From Mxb001 sp051007175 (GTDB lineage: Bacteria > Actinomycetota > Actinomycetes > S36-B12): a DNA stretch of 24,012 nt. The stretch spans positions 1 through 24,012 of the forward strand of contig JBPCSL010000104.1 of the NCBI GenBank assembly GCA_051007175.1, written 5' to 3'. Made by a program: the position numbers and the translations under genes. Numbering within the stretch: position 1 is the stretch's first letter; every line of letters starts with the position of its first letter. Below the pieces are notes generated by a model. That model was not told the DNA's origin. It was given only the letters and a program-made list of their open reading frames with translations, and did not search any database. Shown in pieces: positions 14,420 to 24,012 of the stretch.

Positions 14420-14560
14420 TCAGCCGTGATGTGGCGGCCGCTGCTCGAGGTAGTGGCGGTCGTCGAAGGACTCCACGCCTTCATCCGAGGTGATGTCCGG
14501 GAGGAGCTCACCCGGGACCGAGGCTGGCCCCTGATGCGCAGCCGACGGAGTGGGATCCAC
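14420..14560 (-). CDS. 46-aa small protein, hypothetical, leaderless
   Basis: I do not recognise the family. The frame starts with GTG (VDPTPSAAHQ...), is Pro- and acid-rich in the middle and ends with a distinctive basic/aromatic tail, DDRHYLEQRPPHHG. I have the impression that similar RPPH tails occur in other short actinobacterial proteins, but cannot verify this. The evidence that it is real is the promoter: TAGCCT lies exactly 6 nt before the GTG, the same spacing seen at most other genes here. A 92-aa open frame in another phase covers this spot but starts inside the next gene and is basic and low-complexity. The small protein lies upstream of, and in the same direction as, the hydroxylase operon, 120 bp away. 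Confidence 0.55.
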   Translation of the reverse strand: MDPTPSAAHQGPASVPGELLPDITSDEGVESFDDRHYLEQRPPHHG

Positions 14561-14566
14561 GACGTC

Positions 14567-14576
14567 AGGCTAGCGT
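14567..14576. promoter_or_regulatory. Bidirectional promoter with overlapping -10 boxes
   Basis: AGGCTAGCGT contains TAGCCT on the minus strand (14572-14567), 6 nt from the small-protein GTG, and TAGCGT on the plus strand (14571-14576), 7 nt from the ATG at 14584. The two hexamers share the central TA. The start codons are only 23 bp apart, and both transcripts would be leaderless. Confidence 0.55.
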
Positions 14577-14583
14577 GGCCGCC

Positions 14584-15717
14584 ATGCGCATCGTCCTGCT
14601 GGGAGCCACGGGCTACACCGGCCGGCTCACCGCCGAGGCCATGGTGCGCGCGGGACTCGCACCCGTCCTCGCCGGCCGTCATCATGAGGCGGTGGCGCGC
14701 CTTGCCGACAGGCTTGCCCCGCTCGCGCCATCACGCGACGTGGTGCCGCGCACCGCCATCGCCGACGTGAGCGATCCCCGGAGCGTGCGCGACCTGCTCG
14801 AGTCGCCCGAGGACGTGCTCGTCACCACCGTGGGCCCCTTCATGGAGCTCGGCAGCGCCGCCGTCGAGGCCGCCGTCGACGCGGGAGCGGCATACCTCGA
14901 TTCGACCGGCGAGCCGCCCTTCATCCGCCGCGTCTTCCAGGACTGGGGGCCGCGGGCTCAGGGGACGGGCGCGCGGCTCATGACGGCGTTCGGCTACGAC
15001 TACGTGCCCGGCAACCTCGCGGGTGCACTCGCCCTGCGTCGATGCCGGGAGGCGGGGCGACCGGCCTCGCGACTCGACATCGGCTACTTCATCGACGGAT
15101 CCTTCGGCATCAGCTCGGGGACCCGCGCGAGCGCAGCGGGGGTGCTCCTCGCGCCGTCATATGCCTTCTCGGGCGGCACCATTGTCGAACGCCGCACCGC
15201 AGGCGGACGCACACGGACCTTCGACCTCGGCCGGAGCCGCGAGTGGTCGGGCCTGCCGGTGGCCGGCAGCGAGCACCTGTCCCTGCCGATGCTCGATGAC
15301 GGTCTCGCCGACGTCGAGGTGTGGCTCGGCTGGGCCGGTCGCTGGACGACTCCGGCGGCCTACGCCGGCACGGCACTGGGCGCGCTCGCGAGCCTGCCCA
15401 GGGTCGGCACGGGCATGTCGCGCTGGGTGAGCCGCCGCGCCGCGCGCACGACCGGCACCGGTCCCGATGCTGCCGGGCGCGCCGGTGCCCGCACGGTCGT
15501 GCAGGCCGACGCGAGTGATGCGGTGGGCCGGCCGCTCGCGTCCGTGCGACTCGAGGGCCCCTCCCCCTATGACCTGACGGCGGACCTGCTGGCGTGGGGT
15601 GCCGCGATGGCGGCGACGCGCACGGTCGCTCCCGGCGCACACGGGCCCGTCGATGCCTTCGGCCTCGAGCACCTGGAGCGCGGCTGCGCCGACATGGGTC
15701 TCGTCGCCGTCACCTGA
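14584..15717 (+). CDS. Saccharopine dehydrogenase-like NAD(P)-binding protein
   Basis: This 377-aa protein has an N-terminal Rossmann fold starting IVLLGATGYTGRL (3-15), then AGRH, VGPFMELG and AYLDSTGEPPF, all typical of the saccharopine dehydrogenase / trans-acting enoyl reductase family. In Mycobacterium such proteins reduce polyketide intermediates, but most relatives have no known substrate. A central FDYVPGN-like segment (GYDYVPGNLAGALAL) is conserved. The gene is not beside any lysine or polyketide genes, so its function remains open. ATG 14584 is preferred to GTG 14575 because TAGCGT lies 7 nt before the ATG and the GTG overlaps that box. Confidence 0.82.
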   Translation: MRIVLLGATGYTGRLTAEAMVRAGLAPVLAGRHHEAVARLADRLAPLAPSRDVVPRTAIADVSDPRSVRDLLESPEDVLVTTVGPFMELGSAAVEAAVDAGAAYLDSTGEPPFIRRVFQDWGPRAQGTGARLMTAFGYDYVPGNLAGALALRRCREAGRPASRLDIGYFIDGSFGISSGTRASAAGVLLAPSYAFSGGTIVERRTAGGRTRTFDLGRSREWSGLPVAGSEHLSLPMLDDGLADVEVWLGWAGRWTTPAAYAGTALGALASLPRVGTGMSRWVSRRAARTTGTGPDAAGRAGARTVVQADASDAVGRPLASVRLEGPSPYDLTADLLAWGAAMAATRTVAPGAHGPVDAFGLEHLERGCADMGLVAVT

Positions 15718-15725
15718 CGCTCCCG

Positions 15726-15792
15726 CGCGTCTTAGTTCCGCGAACGGTTGGTTTCGACCGCCATTTCCCACCACTCGCGGAACTAAGACGCG
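15726..15792. repeat. Long palindromic element, 18-bp perfect arms
   Basis: CGCGTCTTAGTTCCGCGA (15726-15743) and its exact reverse complement (15775-15792) flank a 31-nt centre. The centre can form a smaller hairpin (CGGTT with GACCG, 15745-15760). It starts 8 bp after the stop of the saccharopine-dehydrogenase-like gene. There is no T-tract on either side, and both flanking genes run in the same direction. It could be a terminator, a dispersed REP/MITE-like element or a protein-binding palindrome. Confidence 0.85.
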
Positions 15793-15828
15793 ACTGGCGG
15801 GGTGGGCTGGGGGATGCGGGGCGGGGCA

Positions 15829-15834
15829 TAGCCT
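15829..15834 (+). promoter_or_regulatory. -10 box of the gene at 15841
   Basis: TAGCCT followed by 6 nt and GTG at 15841, matching the leaderless pattern at other genes in the window. No -35 element is recognised. Confidence 0.48.
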
Positions 15835-15840
15835 TCGGGC

Positions 15841-16773
15841 GTGGACGAGGCGGAGTGGGTCCCACGGGCGGAGGCGCACGGGCGACGCGTGGAGCCGTGG
15901 GTACGCCGTCGCCTCGACCGGCGCGCGCGCGGGGAGTCCCATGCGGTGGAGGACTTCCTCTTCGAGTACTACCCCTACTCCCCCGCCAAGCTCGCCACCT
16001 GGCATCCCGGCCATGGCGTCGTCCTGCGCGGTGGTCGCACCCGCCCCTACCTGCAGCTGACGGGCTACCGGTCCGAAGGGGACGGCGTCACGGCCGACAT
16101 CGCCGCCCTGGCGCCGCGACGCCAGCGCCTCGACCTCGCGGTGCGCATCCTTGAGGGCATCGGATCGCGACCGGCCTCCACCGGCTGCTTCGGGCTGCAC
16201 GAGTGGGCCATGGTCTACCGGCTGCCACAGGAGGACGTGCGGCACGCCTCCCTGCCGTTGCGCCTTCCGGTCGACAAGATCGCCTCGACGGTGGATGACA
16301 TCGGACTGCGCTGCACGCACATCGACGCCTTTCGCTTCTTCACCCCGGAGGCGCAGCCGCTGAACGCCCACCTTCCGACACGGCAGCGTCAGCCGGAGAT
16401 GGACCAGCCGGGCTGCCTGCACGCCTCCATGGACCTCTACAAGTACGCCTTCTGGTTCAGTCCCCTCGTGCCGTCTGACCTCGTGATGGACTGCCGCGAG
16501 CTCGCCACCCGCGCCCGCGAGCTCGACATGAGGGCCTCGCCCTACGACATGACCCCCTTCGGGCTGCGGCCTATCCGCGTCGAGACACCCGGGGGACGGC
16601 AGGAGTACGTCGCCGAGCAGCGCATGCTCATGGAGGAGACAGCGCCGCTGCGGATTCGCCTTCTCAAGCAACTCACGCAGCTCGCGGCCGCCCTAGGACC
16701 GGTCGCGAGCGCGACCGGCGATCAAGGGTGCGGTACGCCGCGCGAGTCGAGCTCGGCGACGATCTCGGCGTAG
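15841..16773 (+). CDS. Actinobacterial conserved protein, labelled 3-methyladenine DNA glycosylase in databases
   Basis: This 310-aa protein matches, from memory, a family widely labelled 3-methyladenine DNA glycosylase in Actinomycetota. Conserved-looking blocks are VEDFLFEYY (36-44), CFGLHEW (116-122), HIDAFRFFTP (160-169), QPGCLHASMDLYKY (189-202) and LDMRASPYD (238-246). I see no helix-hairpin-helix-GPD motif (AlkA type), no Tag-type zinc ligands and no AAG-type fold signature, so the enzymatic label is doubtful. The many Asp, His and Arg residues in these blocks suggest an enzyme. The last 17 codons overlap the 3' end of the convergent sulfotransferase gene by 52 bp. The GTG start at 15841 follows a TAGCCT box. 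Confidence 0.75.
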   Translation: MDEAEWVPRAEAHGRRVEPWVRRRLDRRARGESHAVEDFLFEYYPYSPAKLATWHPGHGVVLRGGRTRPYLQLTGYRSEGDGVTADIAALAPRRQRLDLAVRILEGIGSRPASTGCFGLHEWAMVYRLPQEDVRHASLPLRLPVDKIASTVDDIGLRCTHIDAFRFFTPEAQPLNAHLPTRQRQPEMDQPGCLHASMDLYKYAFWFSPLVPSDLVMDCRELATRARELDMRASPYDMTPFGLRPIRVETPGGRQEYVAEQRMLMEETAPLRIRLLKQLTQLAAALGPVASATGDQGCGTPRESSSATISA

Positions 16774-17614
16774 CGGGCATCGATTCTCGCCGCCGTCGCG
16801 TCGTCGTAGTCGCGACGCCAGCGCCCCATATGGGCCTGGTGCGCGAGCACCTTCTCGTCGAACCACTCCCGCAGCGCAGGATCATCCGGCACGTCGATGG
16901 CCGCGAGCAGGCGGGCCAGGGTCTCCTCCCGGCTGGTGACAGCCAGCTCCTCCAGGTCGATCCGCACGACCTTGCCCGGAGGGCTCGCCTGCTCAGCGCG
17001 CCACGCCTCGATCATCCGGTCACGCCAGGCATCGAGGCCGGCGAAGACCTCGCTGGGGCCGAAGGGCTTGGACACGAAGGACGCGGCCACGTCACGCCCG
17101 TCACGCATCATGTGCACGACGACGCCCTCGGGGAAGAGAGCGAGGACCCGATCGGCGGCGCGGGCATTGGCCGGCGTCGTATCCACCCAGCGAGAGTCCG
17201 GGTCACGCCGGACGCGCGACGAGACGATCGTCTCCGTGAAGCGGCGCGATGCAGCGTAGGGATCCTCCGCAAACTCCTCGACGTAGCGGGCGCACACCTC
17301 GGCCATCTCGTCGCGGTCCAGCCGCCGGTAGAGGCCGCCGGTGGCCCCGGAAGGCTTCACGCGCTGGAACCAGTGCGCCCAGAGGTTGTCGACCACCTGT
17401 GGGGGCGTCACCGCGCTCGCGCCGACGAGGGCTCCCTGCGAGGTGGCGTAGGCATCGGCCACGCCGCCCGTCGAGGCGACGAACCTCAGCTCGCGTGGAT
17501 TGGTCGAGCCGAGGTCGCGATGGTGGCCGAGCAGGCGTCCCGCGATGGTCGTGCCGCTGCGGCCGGTGCCGCCGACGAAGACCGGTCGGTGGGGCGCGTC
17601 GCGGACGACCGCGC

Positions 17615-17618
<4 letters not shown>
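16722..17618 (-). CDS. Sulfotransferase family protein
   Basis: This 298-aa protein has the PAPS-binding P-loop-like motif GGTGRSGTT (16-24) near its start and the 3'-phosphate-binding region MMRDGRDVAASF (about residue 169-180). Both are typical of sulfotransferases that move sulfate from PAPS to a hydroxyl or amine. The acceptor is unknown; actinobacterial relatives modify glycolipids, trehalose or polyketides. It starts at a GTG overlapping the secA stop by 4 bp (GTGA), so it is translationally coupled to secA, which is unexpected. Its 3' end overlaps the convergent gene by 52 bp. Confidence 0.84.
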
Positions 17619-20380
<2,762 letters not shown>

Positions 20381-20386
20381 CGCAGC

Positions 20387-20392
20387 ATCCTA
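20387..20392 (-). promoter_or_regulatory. -10 box of secA, overlapping the upstream stop codon
   Basis: TAGGAT on the minus strand (20392-20387), then GCTGCG and the secA GTG at 20380. The first three bases, TAG, are also the stop codon of the LuxR-type regulator. Confidence 0.5.
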
Positions 20393-21037
20393 GACGGCCC
20401 CCTTCGGGCCGATCTCCACGATTCCCTCCTGGGCGGCCCGCACGACCGCCTCGGTCCGCGAGTGGACCTGCAGCTTCTCGTGCAGGCTCCTCACGTGGTT
20501 CTTCACGGTGTTCTCGCTGATGAAGAGCTCCTCGGCGATCGCCCGGTTGCCCAGGCCGCGTCCCATGAGCTCCAGCACCTGCCGCTCGCGGCGAGTCAGC
20601 GGCGGCAGCGAGGATCGCGCGGTCGAGGCGACCTGATCCCAGAGGGCACCCATCGCGCCCGCCAGCACGACCGGACGGGACTGTTGCGCAGCCGTGATCG
20701 CCTCGCGCATCCCACGCTCGTCGACATCCCGGTCGATGATCGCCGTCGCTCCCGCGCGAAATGCCAGGGAGATGTCGAGCGGCCGCCCTTCGCGCGCGAC
20801 GAGCACGATGCCGAGCCCCGGTCTCCTCGCCACGATGTCCGAGAGGCCCGAGAGCGCTGCGTCGTCGAGGCCCGCATCCCAGATGCAGACGTGCGCCGAA
20901 TCGCAGGCAACCACCGCGTCCGCGTCGCCGGCCCGGCCCACGACTCGGATCCCCTCCGACTCGTCGATGAAGGCGCACAGGCCTCGCGCCAGGAGCGGTG
21001 AGGCGACGGCCACCATCACGCCGGTCTCCGCGTCCAC
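20390..21037 (-). CDS. LuxR-family response regulator with degenerate receiver domain
   Basis: This 215-aa protein has a C-terminal GerE/LuxR helix-turn-helix (about 147-205: LTRRERQVLELMGRGLGNRAI, then ENTVKNHVRSLHEKL). The N-terminal receiver is atypical. The acidic pair after strand 1 is replaced by VASP (11-14), and the conserved Lys is replaced in ATAIIDRD. A possible phosphoacceptor Asp54 remains (CIWDAG). It probably does not use ordinary aspartyl phosphorylation. The start is uncertain: GTG 21037 lies 7 nt after TAGCGT (leaderless), while an upstream in-frame GTG at 21076 overlaps the comF stop as GTGA and would add 13 residues. A regulator in this position before secA is known in Streptomyces; its targets are not evident here. 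Confidence 0.83.
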   Translation of the reverse strand: MDAETGVMVAVASPLLARGLCAFIDESEGIRVVGRAGDADAVVACDSAHVCIWDAGLDDAALSGLSDIVARRPGLGIVLVAREGRPLDISLAFRAGATAIIDRDVDERGMREAITAAQQSRPVVLAGAMGALWDQVASTARSSLPPLTRRERQVLELMGRGLGNRAIAEELFISENTVKNHVRSLHEKLQVHSRTEAVVRAAQEGIVEIGPKGAV

Positions 21038-21044
21038 GGTCGCC

Positions 21045-21050
21045 ACGCTA
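21045..21050 (-). promoter_or_regulatory. Internal -10 box for the LuxR-type regulator
   Basis: TAGCGT on the minus strand, 7 nt before GTG 21037. It lies inside the coding sequence if the upstream GTG at 21076 is used, so the gene may have two starts. Confidence 0.43.
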
Positions 21051-21072
21051 GCCCCCGGCCGCAGCACCGCCG

Positions 21073-21771
21073 TCACAGCCGCCCTCGACGCAGGGTCGCC
21101 GCGATCGTCGCCGCGAATCCCACCGGATGGCCCGCCAATGCCAAGGCCCGCGTTGCCTCCACGAGCGTCGCCCCCGTGGTGACGACATCGTCGACGACGA
21201 CGATCTCGCCACCCGCGCGACGATCCCGGGCCGTCATGGCACCGCGGAGATTGGCCATCCGCGCTCCGGCATCCAGGCCGGCCTGGTCATCCGGGGTCCT
21301 CGACAGGGCCAGGACGGACTGGACACGAGCGATGCGTCCCGCGGCGCGCAGTTCGGCACCGGCGCGGCGCGTCACTCTCATGAGGACGTCTTCGCCGCGG
21401 GCACGGCGAGCGGCGACGGACGAGGGCACCGGCACCAGCAGGAGGGGCCCGTCGACCTGCTCGGCATCGGAGCCCCTCGCGATGGCGGCGGCGAGCAGTG
21501 CCCCTAGCGCCTCGACCGCACCGCGATGCCCGCGCTCCTTCCACCCGATGACCACCCGTCGCGCGACACCGTCGTACGCGCATGCGGCGTACACCGGTGG
21601 ACAGCCGGGAGGGCAGGGCCGCGGGCGATGCGCGAAGGGCCTGACCGCCAGGCCCGCCGCGCACTCGGGGCACAGCCCAGCAGACGGCTCCCCGCAGGCA
21701 GCGCAGGCGAGCGGATGGACCAGGTCGAGGATGCTGCGCAGGAAGCCCGGCTCGTGTCGCGCGTGACGCAT
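21073..21771 (-). CDS. comF: ComF family phosphoribosyltransferase-like protein
   Basis: This 232-aa protein has an N-terminal zinc-finger with C23, C26, C34 and C37 (CAACG and CPEC knuckles). The C-terminal phosphoribosyltransferase fold has the PRPP loop IVVVDDVVTTGATLVE near residue 190-205. ComF proteins of Firmicutes and some proteobacteria act in DNA uptake; in Actinomycetota the role is unproven. ATG 21771 is the only good start; no ribosome binding site is visible. Its stop is 35 bp before the leaderless regulator start. It diverges from sahH across a 159-bp gap. Confidence 0.9.
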   Translation of the reverse strand: MRHARHEPGFLRSILDLVHPLACAACGEPSAGLCPECAAGLAVRPFAHRPRPCPPGCPPVYAACAYDGVARRVVIGWKERGHRGAVEALGALLAAAIARGSDAEQVDGPLLLVPVPSSVAARRARGEDVLMRVTRRAGAELRAAGRIARVQSVLALSRTPDDQAGLDAGARMANLRGAMTARDRRAGGEIVVVDDVVTTGATLVEATRALALAGHPVGFAATIAATLRRGRL

Positions 21772-21849
21772 GGGACATCAGGGCACATCCCCGGACGCGG
21801 CACCAGGCCACGGGGGCCTCCTGTGGACGCGCAAGTCCTCGGGAGCGGG

Positions 21850-21855
21850 TATCCT
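21850..21855 (+). promoter_or_regulatory. -10 box of sahH
   Basis: TATCCT at 21850-21855 would start transcription near 21862, giving a leader of roughly 70 nt before the ATG at 21931. No clear -35 is seen. This gene is unlike most in the window in having a long leader. Confidence 0.4.
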
Positions 21856-21930
21856 GGGCCTACCTACCGGGAACCATCGAAGCCTCGTGCCGTTCGCCGG
21901 ATCCACAGTGTGAATCCCCGAGGTACCCCT

Positions 21931-23370
<1,440 letters not shown>

Positions 23371-23376
23371 GCCACG

Positions 23377-23423
23377 GCGAGAGGCCGGCGAGCATGGATC
23401 CTTCCCTGCCGCCGGCCTCTCGC
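23377..23423 (+). terminator. 14-bp perfect hairpin after sahH, overlapping the next gene's start
   Basis: GCGAGAGGCCGGCG (23377-23390) pairs exactly with its reverse complement (23410-23423) around a 19-nt loop. It starts 7 nt after the sahH stop but has no T-tract, so it is a stem-only terminator at best. The left arm holds the AGAGG site, and the loop holds the ATG (23394), of the next gene, so it could instead hide the start of translation. Confidence 0.6.
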
Positions 23424-24012
23424 ATGGTGACGCCCGCCGACTACCCCGGCTGCCCCGTCACCGTCGACATCGCACTCGAGCGCGGCCGGGTGCTACGTCC
23501 ACCCCGTTGGGGCATCCCGAGCTTCATCGGCGCGCTCGTCGGCTTCCTCGTCCTCTCCGTGATCGCCGTCGGCACGGCGTACGCCCTCGGGCTCTCGCTC
23601 GCATGGACGACGATGGTGGGCGTCACGCTCCCCTGGCTGGCCCTCGCCGGCTGGCCTCTGCTCGTCACGGCGCTGCGCGGCAATGGCCCCCGCATCGACC
23701 TCGGACTGCGCCTCACCTGGCGCGACCTGGGCTGGGGGATCGTCGGCGGCATCGCCGCGCTCCTCCTCGGCGGCCTCATCGCGGCCGGAGTCCAGGTGCT
23801 CTTCCCCGACCTCAGCTCCGCTGCCGGCGATGTGGGCATGGAGTTGCGCGCCCAGGCTCCCTACCCCGCGGTCGTGGCCTTCGCCCTCTGCGTGGCCTTC
23901 GGTGCTCCCCTCGTGGAGGAGATCGCCTTCCGCGGCCTGGGCTACAACGCGATCGCGAAGAAGGGCCTGCGCAGCGGCTGGGTCATCGTCATCACGACCC
24001 TGGCTTTCAGCC
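23394..24012 (+). CDS. CPBP family intramembrane metalloprotease, N-terminal part
   Basis: The gene runs off the right edge; about 206 aa are visible. A short cytoplasmic N-terminus (to about residue 44) is followed by at least three hydrophobic segments and then the catalytic motif VEEIAFRGL (EExxxR form) of the CPBP/Abi (CAAX-like) intramembrane proteases. The remaining family His motifs would lie beyond the window. Substrates in bacteria are mostly unknown; some members act in immunity to self-made bacteriocins. Start choice is open: ATG 23394 has AGAGG 9 nt upstream within the left arm of the hairpin, and ATG 23424 or GTG 23427 follow the right arm with no binding site. Confidence 0.82.
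   Translation, partial: MDPSLPPASRMVTPADYPGCPVTVDIALERGRVLRPPRWGIPSFIGALVGFLVLSVIAVGTAYALGLSLAWTTMVGVTLPWLALAGWPLLVTALRGNGPRIDLGLRLTWRDLGWGIVGGIAALLLGGLIAAGVQVLFPDLSSAAGDVGMELRAQAPYPAVVAFALCVAFGAPLVEEIAFRGLGYNAIAKKGLRSGWVIVITTLAFS

Noticed and set aside
14407..14685. 92-codon minus-strand frame
   Set aside because: It starts inside the dehydrogenase-like gene and has no promoter or ribosome binding site; the 46-aa frame in another phase fits the -10 spacing better.
15157..16671. 504-codon minus-strand frame across two plus-strand genes and the palindrome
   Set aside because: It spans the end of one real gene, the intergenic gap and the next gene, and has no recognisable domain.
21862..21930. 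SAH or SAM riboswitch before sahH
   Set aside because: No match to the conserved cores of the known SAH or SAM riboswitch classes that I can recall; only a weak possible pairing.

Overview
The window is a stretch of chromosome from a high-GC Actinomycetota bacterium (about 70% GC by eye, with strong G/C third-position bias). The taxon call rests on gene content and order: protein O-mannosyltransferase divergent from rsmI, the block galU / moeA-glp / rimJ / glpR divergent from 5-formyl-THF cyclo-ligase, an FmdB/Ruc-type zinc-ribbon protein, mscL, and comF / regulator / secA next to sahH. Much of this order is shared with Mycobacterium and Streptomyces. The genus cannot be named from the sequence. 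It is core chromosome: no transposase, integrase, phage gene or CRISPR array is visible. Coding density is very high, and no gene-free stretch exceeds 300 bases. The longest gaps are 2149-2396 (which contains a tRNA), 21772-21930, 15718-15840 and 14300-14419.

Layout. 1-2337: the start of rsmI (minus), pmt (plus), a small secreted six-cysteine protein (minus) and tRNA-Ala(CGC) with a strong intrinsic terminator. 2397-6186 (minus): galU, moeA/glp, moaC, rimJ and then glpR, which joins molybdenum cofactor synthesis to the gephyrin-like division scaffold known from Corynebacterium. 6211-6780 (plus): 5-formyl-THF cyclo-ligase. 6770-9191 (minus): an ABC exporter pair followed by two tandem FluC/CrcB fluoride channel genes. 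9244-10733 (plus): a perfect CIRCE (HrcA) operator in front of an FmdB/Ruc zinc-ribbon gene, then a SAF-domain protein and mscL. 10746-14299 (minus): a two-gene molybdenum hydroxylase whose main subunit fuses the [2Fe-2S] and Moco domains. 14420-14560: a 46-aa leaderless small gene, sharing a promoter with a saccharopine-dehydrogenase-like gene. 15726-15792: an 18-bp-arm palindrome. 15841-16773: a gene of the family databases call 3-methyladenine DNA glycosylase. 16722-21771 (minus): comF, a LuxR-type regulator with a degenerate receiver, secA and a sulfotransferase. 21931-24012 (plus): sahH and the start of a CPBP-family membrane protease.

How the parts connect. moaC and moeA could supply Moco for the hydroxylase, though the two are separate transcription units. 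SecA-dependent export and Pmt O-mannosylation act on the same class of secreted proteins. The most consistent sequence-level signal is a -10 box (TANNNT or GANNNT) placed 6-7 nt before a start codon at about ten genes (8 nt at two more). This implies widespread leaderless mRNAs and was used to choose several start codons.
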